Below the pieces are notes generated by a model. It was not told where the DNA came from. It was given only the letters and a program-made list of their open reading frames with translations, and ran no database searches. 15,151 nucleotides of DNA. Source: Thermoplasmata archaeon. Its GTDB lineage: Archaea; Thermoplasmatota; Thermoplasmata; Thermoplasmatales; Thermoplasmataceae. The DNA lies in assembly GCA_021835265.1 (NCBI GenBank), contig JAKBQK010000174.1, forward strand, positions 1 through 15,151, written 5' to 3'. The position numbers and the translations under genes were made by a program. This document shows positions 6,239 through 13,762 of the stretch, piece by piece; position 1 is the stretch's first letter, and every line of letters begins with the position of its first letter.

Positions 6239-6817
6239 ATGTTAATGGAATACAAAGAAAATATTGTTGAATGCAGTATAAGCGGCCAGTTGGCTTTCTT
6301 TAGTGTGCCCTGTAATGAAGCACGGACTGAAGACTCTAACCCAAGAAGTATAGCAATTGTAGACGGTCTCAATATTGCGTATTCAAGAAATGATAATCAT
6401 GCAAGGTTTGAAGACATTATAAGAACGGAGAAGTTGCTGAGTCAGCATTTTGACGAAGTTGAAATCTTCATTGATGCTTCGGGCATTCACAAAATAGACA
6501 ATAAAAAGGCTCTTGACGATCTGATCAACAAAGGAAAAATTGTGCTCTGCCCGGCAAGAACCATGGCAGACGACATAATATGGCTAAGAGGACTCTCTCT
6601 TGCAAATAGGAACTATACAGTTTGGATAGTGACTAATGATACGTTTCCAATAATGCGACATTACGATAAAGAGGGAAGAATCAGGAACCTAACAGTTACA
6701 ATAATGAGGTCAGGCGATATCTATCTTTTAGAACGAGAAATTAAATACCTTGATACGAAATCTACATTTGAAGTGAAAACAGAAGTGATAGAACCAAGAG
6801 ACGAAAATAAAGGATGA
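6239..6817 (+). CDS. NYN/PIN-fold ribonuclease, Regnase (Zc3h12a)-like
   Basis: A predicted metal-dependent ribonuclease of 192 residues. The NYN/PIN core starts at 37 with IAIVDGLNIAYS, giving Asp42 and Asn45; Asp79 lies in VEIFIDASG; residues 108-118 read TMADDIIWLRG with the paired Asp111-Asp112; and WIVTNDTF supplies Asp134. The D-x2-N, DD and TND pattern matches the Zc3h12a/Regnase-1 branch, whose catalytic set is D-N-DD-D, so it should be active. The first 36 residues are extra. The ATG at 6239 is spaced for leaderless transcription; a second in-frame ATG lies at 6245. It is the first gene of a five-gene operon and its TGA overlaps the next ATG (ATGA, 6814-6817). It is the probable RNA-cutting effector, or a maturation enzyme, of the system; no toxin-antitoxin partner is seen. 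Confidence 0.83.
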   Translation: MLMEYKENIVECSISGQLAFFSVPCNEARTEDSNPRSIAIVDGLNIAYSRNDNHARFEDIIRTEKLLSQHFDEVEIFIDASGIHKIDNKKALDDLINKGKIVLCPARTMADDIIWLRGLSLANRNYTVWIVTNDTFPIMRHYDKEGRIRNLTVTIMRSGDIYLLEREIKYLDTKSTFEVKTEVIEPRDENKG

Positions 6818-7344
6818 ATGGAATGTTGGACTCTTTGATTGATGATAATAGCAACACCACTTTTGACCTCATTGAAAAAGGATCAGTGCATCTACTGCTG
6901 TGCGGTCACTCTACTGCTCATGTGAAAGAGATAGTCGAAAAGACTAGTCCAATACACATTGAATTGCTCACCTCCAAAGAAGTATTCGATAACGCAAGCG
7001 ACCTGCTCAAAGAACTAAAGTTAGAATCAAAGGCGATAACAGTCATACCCGCTTTCACAAATTCTGCTCTAAGAGATGGTATCAGGGCAATAATTGCCAG
7101 GTTTCTATCACTTAAACAAACTTTTCCCGACCGAAGAGTCTATTTCGGTGTAACTGGAGGAACAAATCTAATGGTAGTTGAGGCGGCGCTGTCTTCTTTG
7201 ACTGTAGGAGCAGATATGCATTATATCTTGAAGGAAGGTTGTTCAGGGCATAATGAAGGAAAGATCCTTTTGTTCAACCCCTATGAGATTAGAGATTTAC
7301 TGTCAATGAAATCCGATAGGAGAAGCACTGATGCCAGCTCGTGA
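6814..7344 (+). CDS. CARF-only protein (nucleotide sensor or ring nuclease candidate)
   Basis: A single CARF-type Rossmann domain of 176 residues with no DNA-binding or nuclease appendage. It begins with strand SVHLLLCGHS (24-33), then IHIELLTS (47-54), ITVIPAF (75-81), the conserved loop YFGVTGGTNLMV (110-121) and strand ADMHYIL. The GVTGGTN loop corresponds to the NxTGGTK ligand site of CARF proteins. Lone CARF proteins can be sensors that act on a partner, or ring nucleases that destroy cyclic oligoadenylate. The conserved position between the NYN RNase (4-base overlap) and helicase (14-base overlap) suggests a stoichiometric partner of one of them. A second in-frame ATG at 6823 is possible. 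Confidence 0.75.
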   Translation: MNGMLDSLIDDNSNTTFDLIEKGSVHLLLCGHSTAHVKEIVEKTSPIHIELLTSKEVFDNASDLLKELKLESKAITVIPAFTNSALRDGIRAIIARFLSLKQTFPDRRVYFGVTGGTNLMVVEAALSSLTVGADMHYILKEGCSGHNEGKILLFNPYEIRDLLSMKSDRRSTDASS

Positions 7345-10027
7345 CTTGCAGGATCCTCTCTATTTTGCAAACCTGGATAACAAGGGGAATTATCTCAGAG
7401 AATATTCCTCAAAACAACTCTCAATCTATATAAGCTACCTAAAACGATACCAGAATTATCTCAAATCTTTTTCAAATTCCATGAGCTTTCAATGGAAACT
7501 TGAAATCATCCAGAGCAATTACATCAAAGTTGCATCGGCGTACGCAATACAGATTTCCATACCGCAGAATATAGACAAGACTGATGAGGAGCCCTATAAA
7601 ACGATTTTGAATGATATATTGGAAGGAAGCATTCGCACTCTTTACTATTACGAGGTCGTGAAAGGGTCAGAGAATAAAAAACAAAAGAAAAGAATAAAGA
7701 TATTGGATATTTTTCAAGACGACCAAGTTCTTATTGTTGATAAGCTCCCGCAAAGTGAAACATTATATCCTGATATATCAGACCTGAAAATTAACCGTGA
7801 GGTGCAAGCATTTACCAAGCTAATTGATAAACCAGACAAGGAAATGATTCCACTTCTTATGCTCTCTGTTCGAGAACAGGATGCAGAGTGGGAAGATATG
7901 AAAAAGATCGATGAACCCGATTGGAAGTTGCTGACAGATGATACAATCCAAGGAGTTATGGCTCAGAGAAATGCTGTGAAAAAAGCACTTGCCACACCAG
8001 ATTTCGCCATCATCGAGGGCCCACCAGGGTCAGGGAAGACAACTGTCATTTCAGAAATAATCCTGCAACTTGTGAAAGAGGGAAAAAGAGTGCTTGTTGT
8101 TGCTTCGACACATGTTGCGGTAGACAATGTGCTTGAACGTTTAGGAAAGTTTGGAGAAATAGTTGTTCCCATTAGGATTGCACCTAGGGATCGAAGCCTT
8201 CCCGAGGAGGTTGCGAAGCTTACGTATGATGAGTATGTCAGCACGTTCAAGGATGATCTGATACGTGGCTTGTCCGCTAAGGATAATCGTTCTAAAGTTG
8301 AGAGTGACTGGTTGCTCAGTTTACAGAGTAACAACGCAGACACTCTAATACAGGAACTCCTAGATTCGACAATAAATGTGGTATGCGGTACCACTATAGG
8401 CGTTCTTCAATATCCAAGGTTGAAACATGCGATTATATTCGAGAGATTCGATTCCGTCTTTGATGTCATGATATTAGATGAAGCAAGCAAGACCACCTTC
8501 ACGGAATTCCTTGTCCCTGCTATGTTCGCAAAAAAGTGGATCATATCAGGTGACCCGAAGCAACTCTCTCCATTTGTTGAACAGAATCTAATTGATGATC
8601 AGGTCAAAGGTATTCTTGAAGACATATACCATAAATGGTTCAGGAATGATGACAAAGGTTTTAGCTACAAGGAATTCGAACAAGTCTGCCTATCTGCATC
8701 CTGGGCAATCAACTGTATAGAAAAGAAAAAGGATGGAAAGAAGATTTCTGCATTGCTCCCTTCAAGAGGGCAATCCAGGAACTATTCATTTATCCTTGAA
8801 ACGCAGCTAAAGAGTTTGAATTCAGATCTTATAATACATAATTTTACCAAGCACTTCCGAGATGCTACTGATCGATGCATATCCATGAACGCAGCTGATG
8901 TTTTACTCGAGGACATCAATTCACTCGGTCCTAATCTGGACTGCATTCCAATTGATGCAAGCCCTCTTCCTGGGTTTCAGATACCAAGGGTACTCAAATA
9001 CAGACAAAATTATCTCTACCATCAAAATGACTCGAGAATAGTATCTCAAGATGGACTGCGGGACGAAAATAGTAGGGAGAATTCTCTGGCGAGCCAGATT
9101 TCCTGGAGGATTATAAGAGCATATGAATTAAAGAGCCTTCCTGAACGTTCAATGAAATACAGAAAGGAGGTGAAGCAGCTATTGCCTGCGTGGCAGGCCG
9201 TGAACGGCGAGGTTGAGAACAAGATTGCCAATATTGAAACAATTTCTCTCCCCTCAGTGATCGAAGCTCTAATACTGGGAATAGGCAGACGCCCCGGAGG
9301 TTCTGTTTTGGTTTCTGGATTTGACCAAAGGCTTAAGAGAACTAGATGGCAGAGGCTCACTCATCAACTAAGAATGCATCCGGAAATATCCTACTTCGCC
9401 AGAAAGTTTGTATATTCTGATTCAAAGGGAAAAGCATTTTCATTAATGGATGGAGAAGTCAACAGGGACTGGTCGTTTCAACGATACGCAAAAAGGGTAT
9501 CATGGATTAACGTTAACGGCAAAGAGCAGAGGTCCGGAAAGCATGGTGGTGTCTGGAACATCTCCGAAGTGGATGCTGTGATGGAAGAAGTTGGAAGCTT
9601 TGTGGGTTGGGCAGAAAAGAATGGAAAGCCAGACGGGAGCTATTGGGATGTCGCAGTATTAACATTCTATGATAAGCAAACAAGCGAATTAAGAGCAAGG
9701 CTTCAAGGCTCCTACGGCGGTAAGGGTTCTTACATAACATTGGGTAAAAGGAACGTCAAGTTGTTTGTTGGAAATGTTGATTCCATGCAGGGAAGAGAGG
9801 CAGATATCGTCTTTCTCTCAATGGTGAGAACTAAACATGCTGGATTTCTTGACAGCCCAAACAGGTTGAATGTCGCCATTACTAGGAGCAGATACCAGCT
9901 CGTAATACTGGGCGATCACAGTTTTTTCAAAAAGTTGGATGGTGATTTCTTGGTTACAAAACTTGCCAATGAAATAACGCCCGAATTTAAGATGGCTGGA
10001 AACCAGAGGGGAATGCATGATAAATGA
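7331..10027 (+). CDS. COG1112/Upf1-like superfamily 1 helicase
   Basis: An 898-residue SF1B DNA/RNA helicase of the DNA2/NAM7/Upf1 type. Residues 1-210 are an N-terminal domain without clear motifs. The motor follows: Walker A GPPGSGKT (230-237), motif Ib-like STHVAVDNVLERLG, Walker B ILDEAS with Asp383-Glu384, motif III GDPKQLSP (407-414), motif IV QLRMHP (679-684), motif V DSMQGREADIV (817-827) and motif VI NRLNVAITRSR (844-854). All are intact, so it should hydrolyse ATP and move on nucleic acid. Between motifs III and IV lies about 265 residues of insertion with no recognised domain. An AGGAG ribosome site (7319-7323) precedes the ATG. COG1112 helicases pair with PLD nucleases in Mokosh anti-phage systems, and a PLD protein is two genes downstream. 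No nuclease domain is fused to it. Confidence 0.93.
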   Translation: MPARDLQDPLYFANLDNKGNYLREYSSKQLSIYISYLKRYQNYLKSFSNSMSFQWKLEIIQSNYIKVASAYAIQISIPQNIDKTDEEPYKTILNDILEGSIRTLYYYEVVKGSENKKQKKRIKILDIFQDDQVLIVDKLPQSETLYPDISDLKINREVQAFTKLIDKPDKEMIPLLMLSVREQDAEWEDMKKIDEPDWKLLTDDTIQGVMAQRNAVKKALATPDFAIIEGPPGSGKTTVISEIILQLVKEGKRVLVVASTHVAVDNVLERLGKFGEIVVPIRIAPRDRSLPEEVAKLTYDEYVSTFKDDLIRGLSAKDNRSKVESDWLLSLQSNNADTLIQELLDSTINVVCGTTIGVLQYPRLKHAIIFERFDSVFDVMILDEASKTTFTEFLVPAMFAKKWIISGDPKQLSPFVEQNLIDDQVKGILEDIYHKWFRNDDKGFSYKEFEQVCLSASWAINCIEKKKDGKKISALLPSRGQSRNYSFILETQLKSLNSDLIIHNFTKHFRDATDRCISMNAADVLLEDINSLGPNLDCIPIDASPLPGFQIPRVLKYRQNYLYHQNDSRIVSQDGLRDENSRENSLASQISWRIIRAYELKSLPERSMKYRKEVKQLLPAWQAVNGEVENKIANIETISLPSVIEALILGIGRRPGGSVLVSGFDQRLKRTRWQRLTHQLRMHPEISYFARKFVYSDSKGKAFSLMDGEVNRDWSFQRYAKRVSWINVNGKEQRSGKHGGVWNISEVDAVMEEVGSFVGWAEKNGKPDGSYWDVAVLTFYDKQTSELRARLQGSYGGKGSYITLGKRNVKLFVGNVDSMQGREADIVFLSMVRTKHAGFLDSPNRLNVAITRSRYQLVILGDHSFFKKLDGDFLVTKLANEITPEFKMAGNQRGMHDK

Positions 10028-11144
10028 CAAACTGAGACTCCGCAGGAAACTTGATACTGACTGCTTCGAATGCATTGCAACATTTCGTTCGAATGCAAAC
10101 AGGCCCGATATTGAAGCATTAATAGGTCTGTTGAAAGAATACAATATAGTAACACCGGATCTGATAATTGATCATATGTTACCTCATAAACCCCCTGCGA
10201 TGGCAAAAAATCTTATTTCCAGGTACATGGAGCTTGGGTTTCTAGATGAATCTGGAAGGGCAGGACCATATGCAGAATACGCTCTTGACGGCGATATTAT
10301 GTTACCAGAAAGGGGGAAATACAAAATATTTTCCACCTCGGATCCTGTGATTTTACAGCGAATTATCAAGGTTTCTTATTCAGATGATCCAGATAGAAAA
10401 AAGGAAGCAGGAAATGGCCAGGAAAAGACAGTTGCTACCAGTGCTCCAAAACCAATACACATTCCAGATTACATGCTTGACGCAAAAGGGAAAAAATGCT
10501 TGGTCTGGTTTGATGGCAGGAAGAACATAGTTCTCGAATCCGTAGAACCCATGGGAATTCCGTTGTCCGAGACAATTGACGTTTCTCTTGAAGTAGAACT
10601 TGGTCACAACTTCAATCGAGTGATGCTTAAGAATCCAAAGGAAAAGGAACCTATAACTATTGGTGAAACGCCTCCTCTTGACCTAGAATCGATCTGGAAA
10701 CAGATGTTGTTGAGCCCCAGACTTGCTACTTGGAGTGGTGGCCCCATCGATCTTGGGAAATTAAGGGTGAGCTTTGAAGAGACCACGCCACAAGAAAGAG
10801 AAACTTTTACCAGGAGGATACAATCTTTTCCGGTATTTACTGACAGTCTTGAAAGATTCATGGTAGATGATTTTAGCGTTTCAATTACCCCTCGTACCAG
10901 GAAGGATGCAGAAAAGTGGGTAAAATATAACATGCTATCAAAAATCAATGACTACCTTTCAGAGAAAGAGTATCTTGTTCTTTCGGCAACGGTTGAGGAT
11001 AAATTCAAAGAGTTCAACCTGAATATGCCAGGAAGAGAAGAACTGTTGAAAGCTGTCGACGAAAACTTCTATAAATCTTCAGAGGAGGCGATGAGAAAAC
11101 GTTGGTATCTGCTAGCACCAGTCGATCTGACGGAGGTGAAATGA
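10017..11144 (+). CDS. Unrecognised 375-residue protein between helicase and PLD
   Basis: I do not recognise the family. Residues about 25-85 look like a winged-helix or similar helical DNA-binding fold (IEALIGLLKEYNIVTPDL, then AKNLISRYMELGFLDESG). A charged, Ala/Lys-rich linker follows at 122-145. Residues 150-265 look beta-rich (KKCLVWFDGRKNIVLESV, IDVSLEVEL, RVMLKNPKEKEPITIGE), and 270-375 are helical and charged (DFSVSITPRTRKDAEKWV, EEAMRKRWYLLAPV). There is no signal or membrane segment. Its ATG overlaps the helicase end by 11 bases, with GAGGGG just upstream, and it ends directly before the PLD gene. This fixed, overlapping place argues that it is a structural part of the helicase-PLD complex, perhaps a specificity or adaptor subunit. 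Confidence 0.8.
   Translation: MINDKLRLRRKLDTDCFECIATFRSNANRPDIEALIGLLKEYNIVTPDLIIDHMLPHKPPAMAKNLISRYMELGFLDESGRAGPYAEYALDGDIMLPERGKYKIFSTSDPVILQRIIKVSYSDDPDRKKEAGNGQEKTVATSAPKPIHIPDYMLDAKGKKCLVWFDGRKNIVLESVEPMGIPLSETIDVSLEVELGHNFNRVMLKNPKEKEPITIGETPPLDLESIWKQMLLSPRLATWSGGPIDLGKLRVSFEETTPQERETFTRRIQSFPVFTDSLERFMVDDFSVSITPRTRKDAEKWVKYNMLSKINDYLSEKEYLVLSATVEDKFKEFNLNMPGREELLKAVDENFYKSSEEAMRKRWYLLAPVDLTEVK
11132..11139 (+). promoter_or_regulatory. Strong ribosome binding site of the PLD gene
   Basis: GGAGGTGA, a near-complete archaeal Shine-Dalgarno sequence, lies inside the end of the 375-aa gene eight bases (from GGAGG) before the ATG at 11145. It contrasts with the apparently leaderless first gene and fixes the PLD start, which directly follows the previous TGA. 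Confidence 0.7.
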
Positions 11145-12638
11145 ATGCTGGGACCCAAGAAAATTAAACACATAATTGATAATGGTGATATCTTGGCCGG
11201 ACCGGTCCTCGTTTCAATGAAACCAAGCCTCAGCAAGCCAGTTATAACCGATGATTCTGGAATATTCCAGTCCGGAACAGACCAAGCGATCGACACGGTC
11301 TTGAACATTATTCGGGGCGCTAAAGAAATTCTATGCATTTCTAGTTTCATGATTCAGGAGTCAGAAATAATATCCGAAATTGAAAAAGCTATTGAGAGAC
11401 GTGTGAGGGTCTATATGCTCACCGCCCCTGAACACCAGGTGAATAGCAGGTATGAGGATGATGACTCTGATTTATCAGAGAGGAACGTGGCCCTGATAAA
11501 TCTTCTTAAGAACCTGGGCCAAAAGATGTTGATAAAGACTGCAGAACATCTCCACTCTAAATTCATGCTGTCGGATCCCGAAACAAATCCAAGGGGTGCT
11601 GTCTTTACAAATAATCTGACTAAACGTGCAATGCAGGAGAATCTGGAGCTCACAGTGATATTGGAACCGGATGCGGTAAAGGAGTTATTTCACCAGTTTC
11701 TGACAGGTTTTTGGTTGGAGGCGGAAAGAGAGGTTTGGCTAGAAGGTTCAGACTCAAGGCTCCGTACGCAAAACAAGCACCTGGAATTCCTAAATCCAGA
11801 ATATTCACCGCAGAAATTATGCTGGACCATGAAGGAAAGTAAATTGCTGTCTTCTCTTCTAATGAGTGCTATTAAATCTGCACAGAGGTCAATTTCTCTA
11901 TCTGCATGGTCGTTTTCCATGGAAAGCACCGTAACTCAAGAAATACTTAAGCGGGCACAAGAAGGGATCAGTGTGAGAGTCTTTACAAGACCGAACAAAG
12001 GAAATGCGGAATTTATAAAGGGGATAATTAATGCAGGAGGACAAGTATTCTGTCATGATCTTATGCATGCAAAATCTATCCTAGTCGACGAAAGCTTCGG
12101 TATCATCATGACTTCTAATTTTTCTCCATTAGGTCTTGACAGCGGGTTTGAGACTGGTGTCATCCTGAACAAAGAGCAGTTGAAAGTACTTGGTAGAATC
12201 CATACGGAATGGGTTTCGAGAGCACTAAACCGTTCAGAGAAGAGTATACGATATAGAGAGATAAGAGAAAGTTTTCTGGATCCAGCAGCATTGATGACCA
12301 AACATGAACCTCCGGTGCTAGTGAAGGAAATAGGGCATAACGAAAACGTTTATGCGTCTTCCATGTCAGACTACAGAGATGGTATTTACATGTTTCGAAG
12401 AAATGCAGACAAACCCATTGCCATAAAAGAAGTCCATTTATTCAATCTATGGCCACCAAGACCCCCGAATGGATGTAAGAAGGTCGGTAAGACCGATGAT
12501 AAGCATTTCGATTTGTGTGAGTACAACGGCAAAAAGTTCTTACTTGTAGCAAATGAAGAGGATGTTGACTTGGCAATTCAACTGGAACAAAAATATCCTT
12601 ACACAGCAGTTTCAGACTCCTCAACAAAAGGCAAATGA
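11145..12638 (+). CDS. Phospholipase D-superfamily protein with two HKD motifs
   Basis: A 497-residue PLD-fold enzyme, more likely a nuclease than a lipase given its partners. Two PLD repeats are present. The first has HLHSKFMLSD (His137, Lys139, Asp144) followed by GAVFTNNLTKRAMQENLEL; the second has LMHAKSILVD (His308, Lys310, Asp315) followed by MTSNFSPLGLDSGFETGVIL. Each repeat shows the HxK-x4-D triad, Asn of the NN/SN strand and the closing Glu, so both halves of the active site look complete in one chain. No signal peptide is seen, so it acts in the cytoplasm. Residues about 380-497 form a C-terminal extension with no recognised domain (VHLFNLWPPRPPNG and FDLCEYNGKKFLLVA). It is last in the operon. 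PLD nucleases partner helicases in Mokosh and DISARM; the COG1112 helicase points to the former. Confidence 0.9.
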   Translation: MLGPKKIKHIIDNGDILAGPVLVSMKPSLSKPVITDDSGIFQSGTDQAIDTVLNIIRGAKEILCISSFMIQESEIISEIEKAIERRVRVYMLTAPEHQVNSRYEDDDSDLSERNVALINLLKNLGQKMLIKTAEHLHSKFMLSDPETNPRGAVFTNNLTKRAMQENLELTVILEPDAVKELFHQFLTGFWLEAEREVWLEGSDSRLRTQNKHLEFLNPEYSPQKLCWTMKESKLLSSLLMSAIKSAQRSISLSAWSFSMESTVTQEILKRAQEGISVRVFTRPNKGNAEFIKGIINAGGQVFCHDLMHAKSILVDESFGIIMTSNFSPLGLDSGFETGVILNKEQLKVLGRIHTEWVSRALNRSEKSIRYREIRESFLDPAALMTKHEPPVLVKEIGHNENVYASSMSDYRDGIYMFRRNADKPIAIKEVHLFNLWPPRPPNGCKKVGKTDDKHFDLCEYNGKKFLLVANEEDVDLAIQLEQKYPYTAVSDSSTKGK

Positions 12639-12750
12639 ATCTATTTCAATTTGAGAGCACGAAGTGCATAGTATTTCCTGCGTAATCCTGGTAAATTGAC
12701 GGATAATAAAAGAGTTGTAAAACTATAACATTCAGAGTCTCAATAACTGT

Positions 12751-12781
12751 CTTTCTTCGAAAGTATATTTTACCTTTTTTT
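12751..12781 (+). terminator. Hairpin plus T-tract after the PLD operon
   Basis: CTTTC-TTC-GAAAG (12751-12763) is a small perfect hairpin followed 11 bases on by a run of seven T (12775-12781). Placed about 110 bases after the PLD stop, it is a reasonable transcript end for the operon. Confidence 0.45.
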
Positions 12782-12954
12782 AGAATGGTACAACAAATCA
12801 GATATACTCATAGAACCTTTCAATAGGCAGTTTTGTAGCAACTATTTGCAAGTTGCTGACATGTTCAACCAGTTTTTTATAGTATATAACACATTTATAT
12901 GCGAAATAATAGGTTATGCTAAGAAAGAATTGAGGCGTAGTTTATAAGCAAAAT

Positions 12955-12977
12955 GCTAAAAACTATCGAATTGAAAC
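12955..12977 (+). repeat. Lone sequence resembling a CRISPR repeat end
   Basis: The 23-base stretch begins GCTAAAAACTATCG and ends AATTGAAAC. Its length, GCTAA start and ATTGAAAC end resemble the 24-25-base repeats of Sulfolobus-type arrays. No second exact copy occurs nearby, so there is no array; a looser GCTAAGAAAGAATTGAGG lies at 12918-12935. It may be chance or a relic. Confidence 0.15.
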
Positions 12978-13183
12978 TTTCTCCTTGTTGCAATTTGCGT
13001 GAATTCTATTATTCTCAGATATAATGTCTATCATCGTTCTATGGTCCTTCCTTTTTTTAATTACTATGGGTTTTTAGCTGCACCTAAGGCATGAGTAAAC
13101 TGGAAACAAAGATAAGGAACATGCCATCCTGTGCAGATTAAAGTGGTACGCCCATGTATTCTCACTTACCTCAGGACCAGCAT

Positions 13184-13200
13184 GATCAACTTAGTTGATC
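13184..13200 (-). terminator. Perfect palindrome past the HTH operon
   Basis: GATCAACT-T-AGTTGATC, an 8-bp perfect dyad with one central base, lies 18 bases beyond the stop of the 93-aa gene. It could be a terminator hairpin, though no T-tract directly follows on the minus strand, or a protein-binding site. Confidence 0.35.
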
Positions 13201-13217
13201 TGTCTATTTAATTCCCC

Positions 13218-13499
13218 TCATCTCATGCTGTTTATCAACTTTCTAATCTCTAAAAATTCTTGCATCGCCTTTTTCTCCTCCTTCTCTCTTACTTTCCTTA
13301 AATAAACATCCTTGAGTTCCTTATATCCTATCTCTATTGCACCATCGATAAATTCTTCCCTCGACATGCCCATCTGCTCAACGGACTCGAAAATAGGAGT
13401 GTGCTTTTCCAGGGCAACAACGATTTTACGCATTTCAAGCTCGTGCTCAACGGTCAGGGTTCCAAGCTTCTCGCCCATGACCTTAACATGCCTCTTCAT
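13218..13499 (-). CDS. Small charged helical protein, partner of the HTH protein
   Basis: A 93-residue protein of unknown family. It reads as helices throughout: a VEHELEMRKIVVALEKHT helix (17-34), an ESVEQMGMSREEFIDGAIE segment (38-56), then a long charged helix rich in Lys and Glu (about 57-93) that could form a coiled coil. No catalytic motif. It overlaps the upstream HTH gene as ATGA (13496-13499), so the two are co-translated and probably interact, as in small regulatory or partition/copy-control pairs of plasmids. Function is not identified. Confidence 0.65.
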   Translation of the reverse strand: MKRHVKVMGEKLGTLTVEHELEMRKIVVALEKHTPIFESVEQMGMSREEFIDGAIEIGYKELKDVYLRKVREKEEKKAMQEFLEIRKLINSMR

Positions 13500-13762
13500 G
13501 ATATTTGTCCTGATTTCCTCCTCGGGGACCGGTCCCTTTGCTTTGAATCTTCAGGAGGTGGTTCTTCATCATGGTGCCGTCCCCGTTTCTTGAATTTTAG
13601 GCTAAGGTTCTCTGCATAATTGTATATTGTCCTTTTGGACTTTTTCGTTTCACTTGCAATTTCCTTGGTAGAATATCCCTCTTCTATAAGCAATCGAATG
13701 TTTGTATCAATAGATGGATCATGACGCTTCACAAATGGAATGCTCAGTGTAGTATACTTCAC
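13496..13762 (-). CDS. Resolvase/Fis-like helix-turn-helix DNA-binding protein
   Basis: An 88-residue protein with a helix-turn-helix at about 22-53: IRLLIEEGYSTKEIASETKK then SKRTIYNYAENL, the recognition helix being SKRTIYNYAENL. The last 30 residues are very charged and Pro/Arg-rich and look disordered. The start is GTG at 13762. One copy of the CACTAATT repeat (13758-13767) overlaps this start codon and about ten more lie upstream, so the protein probably binds those repeats and represses itself, or acts with them in replication control. The 93-aa gene follows with a 4-base overlap. The promoter is not clear; TTAATA lies only about 15-20 bases upstream. Confidence 0.7.
   Translation of the reverse strand: MKYTTLSIPFVKRHDPSIDTNIRLLIEEGYSTKEIASETKKSKRTIYNYAENLSLKFKKRGRHHDEEPPPEDSKQRDRSPRRKSGQIS

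Larger units (their letters stand above)
12782..13217. other. Long non-coding stretch with promoter-like and repeat-like signals
   Basis: No coding frame longer than about 16 codons is convincing. Visible structure: an inverted repeat AGCAACT/AGTTGCT with a 7-base loop (12837-12843 with 12851-12857); TATA-like runs around 12879-12900; a T7 tract at 13052-13058; and a 17-base palindrome at 13184-13200. The TATA box TTTATAT (12894-12900) would start a transcript near 12922 that could end at the T7 tract, giving a candidate small RNA of about 135 bases. Nothing in it matches a known RNA that I can recognise. Confidence 0.3.

Noticed and set aside
7963..8394. Minus-strand 143-codon frame inside the helicase gene.
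   Set aside because: It is a shadow of the helicase P-loop region; serine- and leucine-rich with no family pattern.
9818..10206. Two overlapping minus-strand frames at the helicase/375-aa junction.
   Set aside because: Both lie opposite strongly supported coding sequence and show no motif.
7331..12638. DISARM system.
   Set aside because: A PLD protein and a helicase are present, but the helicase is SF1 COG1112-type, and no DUF1998 protein or methylase is seen; Mokosh is the closer comparison.
12980..13045. Minus-strand C-box-like ACGATGA and CTGA 12 bases apart, as in a C/D guide RNA.
   Set aside because: The C box is imperfect and no convincing second box pair or terminal stem is seen.
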